From Paenibacillus sp. (GTDB lineage: Bacteria > Bacillota > Bacilli > Paenibacillales > NBRC-103111): a stretch of DNA of 11,619 nt. Position numbers and translations under genes: made by a program. Location: assembly GCA_029239545.1 (NCBI GenBank), contig JARBUQ010000077.1, positions 1 through 11,619 of the forward strand. Direction: 5' to 3'. Of this stretch, positions 1 to 6,384 are shown piece after piece (position 1 is the stretch's first letter; every line of letters begins with the position of its first letter). The notes beneath the pieces are model-generated. The model did not search any database and was not told the DNA's origin. It worked only from the letters and a program-made list of their open reading frames with translations.

Positions 1-125
1 CTGATATCTGATGTAATCTTCTTCAATATTTTCTGCGCAACATGCTCTCCCCATTGCTCAGAAATGTAATCTTTAATTTGTTGCAAATCATTGAGTGCTA
101 TTGGCGAGTATTGAATATTGGACAT
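1..125 (-). CDS. ParE/RelE-like toxin of a type II toxin-antitoxin module (partial, C-terminus outside window)
   Basis: The reading frame starts at ATG 125-123 and stays open to the left edge, giving 41 codons. The N-terminus reads MSNIQYSPIALNDLQQIKDY, followed by ISEQWGEHVAQKI. The pattern of a short first beta strand, an S-P-x-A-L/E-x-D-L-x-x-I helix and an aromatic-rich second helix is typical of the ParE/RelE toxin superfamily. Members either block DNA gyrase (ParE) or cleave ribosome-bound mRNA (RelE). The part that would tell these apart is missing. It begins two bases after the antitoxin stop codon, so the pair is almost certainly co-transcribed and translationally coupled, with the antitoxin gene first. 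The toxin assignment rests on the N-terminal pattern plus the adjacent antitoxin. The target is unknown. Confidence 0.8.
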   Translation of the reverse strand, partial: MSNIQYSPIALNDLQQIKDYISEQWGEHVAQKILKKITSDI

Positions 126-127
126 AC

Positions 128-373
128 TTATAGTCCCAATTTAGCTTCAACATCTTCAGTTGAAAGCCAACCTTTCTCTCTCGCTGACTTCTCACCTTCT
201 TCAAAATTCGCTAATAGTCTGATCGTTGCTTTTAACTTTTCCAATTCATTAATGTTAACGATTGCATACTCTCCTCGGCCATTCCTTGTTAAGTAAACAG
301 GACTATTTTCCCTAACTTCACTTAGTAATTCTGTATAATTCCTTAAATCTGAGATCGGTCTAATATTTGGCAT
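128..373 (-). CDS. Phd/YefM-family antitoxin
   Basis: This is a complete 81-residue protein, the normal size for the family. The N-terminal half (residues 1-45) has the Phd/YefM DNA-binding signature: IRPISDLRNYTELLSEV, then PVYLTRNGRGEYAIVN and a short helix. The C-terminal half is charged and helical (FEEGEKSAREKGWLSTEDVE) and would wrap around and neutralise the toxin. The ATG at 373-371 is supported by the Shine-Dalgarno GAGGTGA at 387-381 (minus strand), seven bases away. Such antitoxins bind their own promoter and repress it together with the toxin; repeated half-sites around the promoter fit this. The partner is the ParE/RelE-like gene directly downstream. The family assignment is secure from sequence pattern; which toxin class it neutralises is not. 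Confidence 0.9.
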   Translation of the reverse strand: MPNIRPISDLRNYTELLSEVRENSPVYLTRNGRGEYAIVNINELEKLKATIRLLANFEEGEKSAREKGWLSTEDVEAKLGL

Positions 374-393
374 CTCATTATCACCTCATGCAA

Positions 394-422
394 ATTATAT
401 CCAATATCAATAAGGATATCAA
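394..422 (-). promoter_or_regulatory. Sigma-A promoter of the toxin-antitoxin operon
   Basis: On the minus strand, TTGATA (422-417) and a perfect TATAAT (399-394) are separated by 17 bases. Transcription would start near 387, about 14 bases before the antitoxin ATG, so the leader is little more than the Shine-Dalgarno. An inverted repeat ATATCC (397-402) / GGATAT (414-419) sits inside the promoter. Confidence 0.8.
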
Positions 423-446
423 TGCAAATTAACACGTTAATTTGCA
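423..446. promoter_or_regulatory. Perfect palindrome, candidate operator of the toxin-antitoxin module
   Basis: Two perfect 11-base arms, TGCAAATTAAC at 423-433 and its reverse complement at 436-446, are separated by two bases (AC). The palindrome ends one base upstream of the -35 hexamer of the antitoxin promoter. A third copy of the nine-base core TGCAAATTA lies at 389-397, overlapping the -10 hexamer. Half-sites on both sides of the promoter are what an autorepressing antitoxin or toxin-antitoxin complex would be expected to bind. The assignment to this module is inferred from position only. Confidence 0.55.
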
Positions 447-448
447 GC

Positions 449-637
449 GGGTGGAGGACCATCGATCAGAGTGTTGTAGCGGGGGATAGTCTGGCGGGTG
501 AATTTTCTACAGGTACGATCAAGCTGCCGCTCATCCGACCGGAGAGCCGATTGAAGGTTCTCCTATCCAAATATTTGTCCATGCTCCTGTTTGGTATCCT
601 ATTGTTGTGCATTCTTTTTATCGTATCGATTCTAGTA
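449..637 (+). pseudogene. Decayed internal fragment of an ABC-2 type transporter permease
   Basis: The plus-strand frame here encodes VVAGDSLAGEFSTGTIKL, then PLIRPESRLKVLLSKYLSML and a hydrophobic helix ending FIVSILV. The D-S-x-x-G-E-F-S-x-G-T-I-K and R-P-x-S-R-x-x-x-L-x-S-K-Y pattern is characteristic of ABC-2 family permeases, at the cytoplasmic loop between the first transmembrane segments. Normal members have about 230-260 residues and six helices; only about 60 residues remain. The first helix is missing, and after position 637 the frame reads a short unrelated tail to a stop at 665-667. There is no Shine-Dalgarno for the ATG at 422, which lies next to the palindrome. No ATPase partner is present. 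I read it as a relic truncated at both ends and lying between the toxin-antitoxin module and the regulator gene. Confidence 0.7.
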
Positions 638-658
638 AACGAATGCACCTCCCTTATT

Positions 659-2242
659 TCAAGATAAGCCCAGAAGCTCCTCTATGATTTGCTCCCTCCC
701 ATAAGGCGACCAGCTCATCCCTACCCAATTCGGGACAAGCCGGGTACGGTTGCTCTTCACAGCCTTGATCGACCGCCACTCCGGGGTCAGCTGGATACTC
801 TTGAACAGCAGCTCATCACCGGGATAAAAAAACTTCAAAATAAACAAATGATCACAATCCAGATAAGGATACTCCTCTGTCGAGAATTCCACTCTCATCT
901 GATTCCAGGGAACACAATGGGCAGGCTTCAGGCCAAGACCGTTATAAATCAGATCATTCAAAGGATGACTGCTCGTTCCATAAATACGGATGAGCTTATG
1001 CAGGATCCCTACAACAGCAATGGTGTCATTCTCATAGCGGTGTGCAAGCAGCGCTCGTGCCTTATTCTCCTTTTGCTCCATCAGCTTGAAATTTTGCTCA
1101 GCTTCCCGTTCCCTGCCTACGATTCCGGCGATTTGCTTGTGAAGGCTCCGCCAGTCGAGGCAGTAATCCAGTTTGACGGTAGGGGCGATTTGCTGTAATT
1201 GCTCGAGATAGGGGGAGTGGTAGGAATCAGCAATGATCAACTCGGGCTCAGCTTGTCTCATCTGCTCTAACTGCTGAACGAGGAGCGCGTTATATAGTTC
1301 TTCATTCATAGTTTTGGATTTGCGGTACTTGGCGGAGAATACCGTTTCCACACCAAGCGAATGTAAATTATCCTGCAGGGGGATTCCCGCTGCAATGGCG
1401 ACCCGTATATTTTTCCTCTTCATATATAAAGTTGGCGATATTCCTACCTCGCGTTTGAACATCCTGCTAAAATAAAATTCACTGACAAACCCGCTTGATG
1501 AGGACACCTCTCTTATAGAGAGGCTTCGGTTCAGCAATAGCTGTTTGGCCTGAGCGATGCGATAAGCATTCAGATAATCTATAGGAGAGATTCCCTTTAC
1601 TTTTTTGAATTCACGGGAGTAGGAGGTCAAGGTGAAGCCGGCAATTTCTGCTAACGTCTCCAGCTTGATTTTATCCTGAAAGTGAGTATGCATGTAATCG
1701 GTGCTTTTCTCAATCCCTTGATACATGTCCTCCTCGTCTCCCAACTCCTCCGTAATATCCTGAGACATCGTATACAACAGCTGCTGGAACTGTCCGTTAA
1801 GATCGAATAAAGTGGATGTTCTCGCTCTGAAGCTTTTAAACAGCTGATCCATTCTTTCTCCTGTCTGGGTAGTGCTCTTAAGCCCTATTCTTCCAGGAAC
1901 AAGCGGCAAATAAGCGGAGTAGGGATGATTGGATACTTTCCACACCCCTCCTTCTCTCGATAGCCCAACCGGATCAACGAAAAGGAGATAATAATCCAGA
2001 CCTCCAGACAGAGACGTCAGCTTGATATTCATTCCGGGAACCCCCCAGTACAGCTGGTGCGGCTTAAGCGGATATAGGGTATGATCGATCTGAAGCTCAC
2101 CTTTGCCTTGAATGACATAGAACATCAAGCTAGTTTCGAGAGACGGAATATGTATCGTTGAAGAACCTATATGATGACGTTTATGAACGGAAGAGAGCAT
2201 CAAAAGAGGAGTATGCTTGGTGCCGGACCCACGATAATTCAT
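659..2242 (-). CDS. Btr-like AraC-family regulator with periplasmic-binding-protein-like sensor domain
   Basis: The 527-residue protein has three parts. Residues 1-160 resemble the N-terminal cupin-like region of AraC regulators. Residues 177-275 are the double helix-turn-helix DNA-binding domain (LETLAEIAGFTLTSYSREFK, then IREVSSSSGFVSEFYFSRMF and GISPTLYMKRK). Residues 278-527 resemble a TroA/FecB-like siderophore-binding protein, with PELIIADS near 333, QQIAPTV near 350 and the C-terminal pattern WSPYGREQIIEELL. This architecture and length match Bacillus subtilis Btr (about 529 residues), which senses a ferric siderophore and activates the adjacent uptake operon. The gene diverges from just such an operon, so it is probably its co-inducer-dependent activator. 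The ATG at 2242 is preferred because AAGGAG lies ten bases upstream. An in-frame GTG at 2293 would add 17 residues but falls inside the Fur box and lacks a ribosome-binding site. The ligand is not identifiable from sequence. Confidence 0.92.
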   Translation of the reverse strand: MNYRGSGTKHTPLLMLSSVHKRHHIGSSTIHIPSLETSLMFYVIQGKGELQIDHTLYPLKPHQLYWGVPGMNIKLTSLSGGLDYYLLFVDPVGLSREGGVWKVSNHPYSAYLPLVPGRIGLKSTTQTGERMDQLFKSFRARTSTLFDLNGQFQQLLYTMSQDITEELGDEEDMYQGIEKSTDYMHTHFQDKIKLETLAEIAGFTLTSYSREFKKVKGISPIDYLNAYRIAQAKQLLLNRSLSIREVSSSSGFVSEFYFSRMFKREVGISPTLYMKRKNIRVAIAAGIPLQDNLHSLGVETVFSAKYRKSKTMNEELYNALLVQQLEQMRQAEPELIIADSYHSPYLEQLQQIAPTVKLDYCLDWRSLHKQIAGIVGREREAEQNFKLMEQKENKARALLAHRYENDTIAVVGILHKLIRIYGTSSHPLNDLIYNGLGLKPAHCVPWNQMRVEFSTEEYPYLDCDHLFILKFFYPGDELLFKSIQLTPEWRSIKAVKSNRTRLVPNWVGMSWSPYGREQIIEELLGLS

Positions 2243-2252
2243 TAATTTAAGG

Positions 2253-2258
2253 CTCCTT
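2253..2258 (-). promoter_or_regulatory. Ribosome-binding site that fixes the start of the AraC-type regulator
   Basis: AAGGAG on the minus strand lies ten bases before the ATG at 2242-2240. It supports this start over the upstream in-frame GTG at 2293. Confidence 0.75.
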
Positions 2259-2277
2259 CCTGTTACTTCTACATTAA

Positions 2278-2292
2278 TGATAATGATTCTCA
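2278..2292 (-). promoter_or_regulatory. Fur box at the regulator promoter
   Basis: The plus strand reads TGATAATGATTCTCA, which matches the Bacillus 7-1-7 Fur consensus (TGATAAT-N-ATTATCA) at 13 of 14 defined positions. It begins seven bases downstream of the -10 hexamer of the minus-strand promoter and covers the expected transcription start, so Fur with Fe(II) would block initiation. Over the 19-base classical box (2273-2291) the match is 15 of 19. Confidence 0.85.
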
Positions 2293-2298
2293 CTACTA

Positions 2299-2327
2299 AT
2301 TATAGTAGATAAACAGCTGCATTACAA
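2299..2327 (-). promoter_or_regulatory. Sigma-A promoter of the AraC-type regulator
   Basis: On the minus strand, TTGTAA (2327-2322) and TATAAT (2304-2299) are 17 bases apart. The start point would fall at about 2292, at the edge of the Fur box. One TGCAT repeat of the divergent spacer touches the -35 hexamer. Confidence 0.7.
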
Positions 2328-2369
2328 TTGCTATAATATTCTGCATTAATACTGGATAAAATCGTGCAT
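2317..2369. repeat. Three phased TGCAT repeats, candidate AraC-type activator sites
   Basis: TGCAT occurs at 2318-2322, 2342-2346 and 2365-2369, in the same orientation and in steps of 24 and 23 bases. The first two copies extend to the octamer CTGCATTA (2317-2324 and 2341-2348). The array lies between the two divergent promoters: its first copy overlaps the regulator's -35 and its last copy touches the putative -35 of the uptake operon. Direct repeats about two helical turns apart are the usual binding pattern of AraC-family activators. Binding by the neighbouring regulator is inferred. Confidence 0.4.
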
Positions 2370-2397
2370 GTACATCCAGGTGGTACGAATTTATAAT
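2369..2397 (+). promoter_or_regulatory. Promoter of the siderophore uptake operon
   Basis: A perfect TATAAT at 2392-2397 is preceded at 17 bases by TGTACA (2369-2374), a poor -35 with four matches to TTGACA. A weak -35 next to activator-like repeats suits a promoter that needs activation. Transcription would start near 2404, inside the Fur box. Confidence 0.6.
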
Positions 2398-2398
2398 C

Positions 2399-2417
2399 GA
2401 TAAAGATTCTCATTATC
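2399..2417 (+). promoter_or_regulatory. Fur box at the siderophore uptake operon promoter
   Basis: GATAAAGATTCTCATTATC matches the classical 19-base Fur box at 16 positions. It starts two bases after the -10 hexamer and covers the expected transcription start, so iron-loaded Fur should repress the operon. Confidence 0.85.
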
Positions 2418-2450
2418 AACGAATCAACATTTTATAGGGGGAATACGGCA

Positions 2451-3458
2451 ATGAGGTTTACTACTTATGTATTGGCATTCATCATTTTATTAGTAACAGC
2501 GGGATGTGCATCAGGCAATTCCAATGAAACTAACCAAGCAAACAGCTCAACCATAGCACCAAAGGAATCGGCCAGCCCAACGGCCTCCATCGCAGCGACG
2601 GCGGCTCCAGTGAAAACGATCAAACACGCCATGGGCACAGCAACATTGAAGAAAACACCTGTACGGGTCGTATATTTGTTCCAAGGGATGATTGATACGG
2701 GAGCAGCGCTTGGGGTAAAGCCTGTAGGCGCTACTGAAACATCTGATCAGAAGCCGTGGTTCAAATATCTCGGCGATATGAGCGGAGTGAAGAATCTAGG
2801 GGACGAAGGTCAACCGAACATAGAAGAGATTATAGCTCTCAAACCTGATCTGATTATCGGTACCAAGGTGCGCCATGAGAAAATTTACTCCCAGCTTGAG
2901 GCCATTGCCCCAACGATTATTACTGACGATCTGGCCGATTGGAAGCCTAATCTGAAACTGGCTGGCGAGGCGCTGGGCAAAGAGGCTGAAGCGAAGAAGA
3001 TGCTTGATGACTGGGATAAGCGAGTAGCGGATTTCAAGACCAAAATGGGCAGTAAATTAAACACAACGACGGTATCGCTTATTCGCGTTCAGCGTGATAA
3101 CAGCGTGAAAATTTATTTGAAGGGCTTCTCCGGACTATTTATGAGAGAGCTTGGGTTATCGGCTCCGAAGGCTCAGCAGGTGGAGTTCTCCGGGTCTGGT
3201 CTCGATATTTTGTCCAAGGAGCATATTCCCCAATTCGATGCAGATTACATTTTCGACATTACTGCACCTCTTCCTGGTCAGGAGAATGTTCCCAAGCTGC
3301 ATGAGGAATGGAAGTCTCATCCTCTCTGGAAGGAGCTGAACGGGGTTAAGAACAAGAAATACTTTGTAGTGGATCACATTACATGGAATTTGGGTGCGGG
3401 ACCATTAGCAGCTAAAGCTATGATGGACGATGTGTATCGTTACTTTGAATTAAAATAG
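2451..3458 (+). CDS. Ferric-siderophore-binding lipoprotein (ABC transporter, FecB/FhuD/YfiY-like)
   Basis: The 335-residue protein starts with a lipoprotein signal, hydrophobic residues 7-17 and the lipobox VTAGC, with Cys19 as the lipid anchor. A Ser/Thr/Ala/Pro-rich linker (20-55) leads to a TroA-type bilobed binding domain. Recognisable stretches are PNIEEIIALKPDLIIGTKVR, IYSQLEAIAPTI and, near the C-terminus, WNLGAGPLAAKAMMDDVYRY. The GTKVRHEKIYSQL segment resembles the Bacillus YfiY group, which takes up citrate-hydroxamate siderophores such as schizokinen. That substrate is a suggestion only. It would capture the ferric siderophore at the outer face of the membrane and pass it to the two permeases encoded next. 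The ATG at 2451 has AGGGGG about nine bases upstream. It is the first gene of the Fur-controlled operon, 24 bases before the first permease. Confidence 0.93.
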   Translation: MRFTTYVLAFIILLVTAGCASGNSNETNQANSSTIAPKESASPTASIAATAAPVKTIKHAMGTATLKKTPVRVVYLFQGMIDTGAALGVKPVGATETSDQKPWFKYLGDMSGVKNLGDEGQPNIEEIIALKPDLIIGTKVRHEKIYSQLEAIAPTIITDDLADWKPNLKLAGEALGKEAEAKKMLDDWDKRVADFKTKMGSKLNTTTVSLIRVQRDNSVKIYLKGFSGLFMRELGLSAPKAQQVEFSGSGLDILSKEHIPQFDADYIFDITAPLPGQENVPKLHEEWKSHPLWKELNGVKNKKYFVVDHITWNLGAGPLAAKAMMDDVYRYFELK

Positions 3459-3482
3459 ATTTAACCCGGGAGAAGCTTAAGG

Positions 3483-4493
3483 ATGAAATCGGTATACAGC
3501 AATGGATTCAGAATATCAGGAGTGGTGTTAGGCCTGATCCTGCTGCTCGCCAGTATCGCGGCGAGTATCAGGTTCGGGGCAACCAACTTCAGCTGGCACA
3601 CGTCCTGGGAAGCTATGTTTCATTATGATGAATCGGTCAAAGATCAAATTATTATAAGAACAACGCGTGTTCCCAGAGCATTCATAGCGGCAGCGATTGG
3701 AGCAAGTCTGGCTATTGCAGGGGTACTGATGCAGGCCTTGACTCGCAATCCTCTCGCTGCACCAAGCGTACTGGGTGTGAATGCGGGAGCGACCTGTTTT
3801 ATTGTAACGGCCGCCCTCGTTTTTTCTGTGGATTCGATCAAAGTCCTGATGTGGATATCGTTTCTGGGTGCGGCAGCAGCGGCTATATGTGTGTATGTGC
3901 TCGGAGCCATCGGAAGAGACGGGCTTACTCCTATGAAGATAATATTGGCGGGTTCAGCTATTACGGCTTTGTTCTCCTCTTTCACGCAAGGCTTGCTTGT
4001 TATGAACAAACAGGGGCTGAACACGGTGCTGTTCTGGTTGACCGGATCCATTGCAGGACGTTCCTCGGAAATACTGCTTACAGTATTGCCTTATATGGCG
4101 GTGTGCTGGCTAGCGGCTTGTTTTCTGGCCAGAGAGATGAATCTGCTGATGATGGGTGAAGATACGGCCAAAGGCTTAGGGCAGCGCACAATCGTAATCA
4201 AGACCCTTGCAGGGATTATTATTGTTGTATTGGCAGGAGGCGCGGTTGCGGTTGCAGGTCCAATTGGATTCATTGGCATTGTAATACCTCATATTGCCAG
4301 ATTCCTAGTAGGCATCGATCATCGCTGGGTGATCCCCTATAGTGCATTGCTCGGGGCTATTCTATTAATTGTTGCTGATCTGGTTGCCCGGTTCATCATG
4401 ATCCCGGAGGAAATTCCGGTTGGCGTGATGACCGTAATAATCGGCGGTCCGTTCTTCATCTATATCGCGCGGAAGGAGCTTATCAAATCGTGA
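3483..4493 (+). CDS. FecCD-family siderophore ABC transporter permease, first subunit
   Basis: The 336-residue integral membrane protein has the FecCD/BtuC fold, normally about ten helices. Residues 60-102 carry the signature region with RVPR, GASLAIAGVLMQALTRNPLA and SVLGVNAGA. Residues 224-233 (MGEDTAKGLG) form the cytoplasmic segment that contacts the ATPase. Residues 259-272 (GPIGFIGIVIPHIA) and 308-323 (PEEIPVGVMT, then GGPFF) complete the family pattern. With the next gene it should form the heterodimeric channel for the ferric siderophore. GGGAG lies ten bases before the ATG. Its stop codon overlaps the start of the second permease by four bases (GTGA), implying coupled translation and balanced amounts. 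Full length, with no sign of damage. Confidence 0.95.
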   Translation: MKSVYSNGFRISGVVLGLILLLASIAASIRFGATNFSWHTSWEAMFHYDESVKDQIIIRTTRVPRAFIAAAIGASLAIAGVLMQALTRNPLAAPSVLGVNAGATCFIVTAALVFSVDSIKVLMWISFLGAAAAAICVYVLGAIGRDGLTPMKIILAGSAITALFSSFTQGLLVMNKQGLNTVLFWLTGSIAGRSSEILLTVLPYMAVCWLAACFLAREMNLLMMGEDTAKGLGQRTIVIKTLAGIIIVVLAGGAVAVAGPIGFIGIVIPHIARFLVGIDHRWVIPYSALLGAILLIVADLVARFIMIPEEIPVGVMTVIIGGPFFIYIARKELIKS

Positions 4494-5533
4494 GAGCTTA
4501 TATCTCATTCCGTCTGCTGCGCGGACGTGTGTCTCTGCTGGCGCACAGGAGAACGATCCTGCTCACTTCGGTGCTGCTCCTGGTCTGTATAGCTGCTGTT
4601 GTAATCAGCACAGGGACAGGGAGCATGTCTATAGCTCCCATGGATGTGATTCGCAGCTTGATGGGAGTCGGTGCTGAGGAGCATATGATGGTCATTCAAG
4701 CAATCCGGCTGCCCCGTATCCTTATTGCCGTGCTGGTTGGAGCCTCACTGGCTGCTTCAGGAGCGATTCTGCAAGGAATAATCCGCAATCCCCTTGCTTC
4801 TCCAGATATTATTGGGATTACAGGGGGAGCATCTGTGGCGGCTGTTGCTTTTCTCAATTATGGTGCAGGGGTGCTAAGCATCCGTTATTTGCCTGCGGCT
4901 GCGATGTTGGGTGCTGTTGCGGTATTTGTTGTCTTGTACTTGCTGTCCTGGAAGAACGGGGTTAAACCGATCCGACTCATCCTGGTAGGCGTAGGCCTTT
5001 CCTCCTTGTTATCGGGGATGACAACGATGATGATTATTTTCAACCCGAATAATGAGGCGAGCCAGGCGTATTTCTGGCTAACCGGTTCGATCTACGGTAC
5101 GAAGATGGAGCATGTGTACATGATCCTGCCCTGGACGCTTATATTTATTCCGCTTGCTTGGATGCTGGCCCGCCACATTAATATCAGCCAGTTGGGCGAC
5201 GATATAGCCGGAGGAGCCGGGAGCTCGGTTCAGCGTAATCGACTGTTCCTGCTGTTAATCAGTGTCGCTCTGGCCGCTTCGGCGGTAGCGGTGGGCGGAG
5301 GGATCGGATTCGTAGGGCTGATCGCTCCTCATATGGCCCGCAAGCTCGTCGGGGCAAGCTTTGGCAGTGTGCTCCCTGTCGCCTCGCTGCTCGGAGCGAT
5401 CATCGTAGTACTGGCTGATCTGGCAGGGCGGATGCTGCTTCACCCATTAGATATTCCGGTCGGCGTGTTTACTTCTGCAGTAGGAGCGCCTTTCTTCATT
5501 TATTTGCTATACACCAGACGGAATTCAAGATAG
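4490..5533 (+). CDS. FecCD-family siderophore ABC transporter permease, second subunit
   Basis: This 347-residue paralogue of the preceding permease shows the same landmarks: RLPRILIAVLVGASLAASGA at 73-92, LQGIIRNPLASPDIIGITGG at 94-113, the coupling segment LGDDIAGGAG at 235-244, GIGFVGLIAPHMAR at 271-284 and HPLDIPVGVFT near 318-328. It starts at GTG 4490, which overlaps the upstream stop; AAGGAG about eleven bases upstream supports it. It should pair with the first subunit to make the membrane channel. The N-terminal 20 residues are Arg-rich and probably cytoplasmic. The substrate cannot be read from permease sequence alone. Confidence 0.95.
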   Translation: MRAYISFRLLRGRVSLLAHRRTILLTSVLLLVCIAAVVISTGTGSMSIAPMDVIRSLMGVGAEEHMMVIQAIRLPRILIAVLVGASLAASGAILQGIIRNPLASPDIIGITGGASVAAVAFLNYGAGVLSIRYLPAAAMLGAVAVFVVLYLLSWKNGVKPIRLILVGVGLSSLLSGMTTMMIIFNPNNEASQAYFWLTGSIYGTKMEHVYMILPWTLIFIPLAWMLARHINISQLGDDIAGGAGSSVQRNRLFLLLISVALAASAVAVGGGIGFVGLIAPHMARKLVGASFGSVLPVASLLGAIIVVLADLAGRMLLHPLDIPVGVFTSAVGAPFFIYLLYTRRNSR

Positions 5534-5547
5534 GAGCGAGAGTTACC

Positions 5548-6348
5548 GTGAATACGTTGGAAACAGTGAACCTGAGCTTGTCTTACGGGGGAGAAGCGAT
5601 TATTTCCGAGCTCAGCCTTATTATTCCCGCCCGTCAAATAACGGTATTTGTCGGGCCTAATGGCTGCGGCAAATCGACTTTACTCCGCTCTATGGCCAGA
5701 TTGTTAAAGCCTGCGGAGGGACAGGTTGTATTGGATGGCACGCCACTCGGGCAGTTGTCGACCAAAGAGGTGGCCAGACGGCTCTCTATTATGCCCCAAG
5801 GACCGATAGCGCCGGAAGGCTTGTCTGTCTTCCAATTAGTTAAGCAGGGAAGATATCCTTATCAGAATTGGCTGAAGCAATGGTCGCAGGAGGATGAGCG
5901 CGCTGTTCGCAGAGCAATGGATGTAACAGGAATGACTTCTCTTATAGATCGGCCCGTAGATTCATTGTCAGGCGGACAGCGACAAAGGGCCTGGATTGCC
6001 ATGATCCTGGCACAGGAGACGGACATCCTCTTGCTGGACGAGCCGACCACCTATCTGGATATGGCGCATCAGATCGATATACTGGATCTGCTGTTCGAAC
6101 TTAACGAGAACGAGGGCAGAACCATTGTGATGGTTCTCCATGATCTCAATCTGGCCTGCCGTTACGCTCATCATATTGTGGCCATCAAAAACCAATCTGT
6201 ATACGCCCAAGGAAAGCCAGAGCATGTCATTCATTCCGATATGATTCGAGAGGTGTTTGGTATGGATTGCGAGATTATAAGGGACCCCTTCTATGGCACT
6301 CCGATCTGTATTCCCAAAGGGAAGGGAAGAACCGTGACAGAGGAGTAA
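5548..6348 (+). CDS. Siderophore ABC transporter ATPase (FecE/FhuC-like)
   Basis: The 266-residue ATP-binding subunit has every motif in place: Walker A GPNGCGKST (36-44), Q-loop Gln84 (MPQG), signature LSGGQRQR (140-147), Walker B ILLLDE (160-165) and switch His198 (VLHD). QGRYPYQNWL after the Q-loop is typical of the iron-siderophore/B12 subgroup. It would sit on the cytoplasmic side of the two FecCD permeases and power import. The start is GTG 5548, with AGGAG overlapping the upstream stop codon eleven bases before it. The tail after residue 240 (GTPICIPKGKGRTVTEE) is the usual short extension of this group. Many Bacillus siderophore loci lack their own ATPase and borrow a shared one; this locus is self-contained. 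Confidence 0.96.
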   Translation: MNTLETVNLSLSYGGEAIISELSLIIPARQITVFVGPNGCGKSTLLRSMARLLKPAEGQVVLDGTPLGQLSTKEVARRLSIMPQGPIAPEGLSVFQLVKQGRYPYQNWLKQWSQEDERAVRRAMDVTGMTSLIDRPVDSLSGGQRQRAWIAMILAQETDILLLDEPTTYLDMAHQIDILDLLFELNENEGRTIVMVLHDLNLACRYAHHIVAIKNQSVYAQGKPEHVIHSDMIREVFGMDCEIIRDPFYGTPICIPKGKGRTVTEE

Positions 6349-6384
6349 GGAAGCATGCAACAACAACCAGGAGGCAGATAGCCC

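Noticed and set aside
422..667. An 81-codon plus-strand frame as an intact gene
   Set aside because: It begins within one base of a palindrome with no ribosome-binding site, carries only an internal slice of an ABC-2 permease, and ends in a short unrelated tail. It is better treated as a gene remnant.
2243..2293. GTG at 2293 as the start of the AraC-type regulator
   Set aside because: The codon and the next several lie inside the Fur box and at the predicted transcription start. There is no Shine-Dalgarno, whereas the ATG at 2242 has AAGGAG ten bases upstream.
2332..2337. Plus-strand TATAAT as the -10 of the uptake operon
   Set aside because: No -35-like hexamer lies 16-18 bases upstream. 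The copy at 2392-2397 is better placed relative to the Fur box and the gene start.
3644..4051. Minus-strand 135-codon open frame inside the first permease gene
   Set aside because: It is a shadow of a clearly coding plus-strand gene, with no ribosome-binding site and no recognisable family.
5968..6366. Minus-strand 132-codon open frame inside the ATPase gene
   Set aside because: It is antisense to conserved ATPase motifs, with no ribosome-binding site and no family resemblance.
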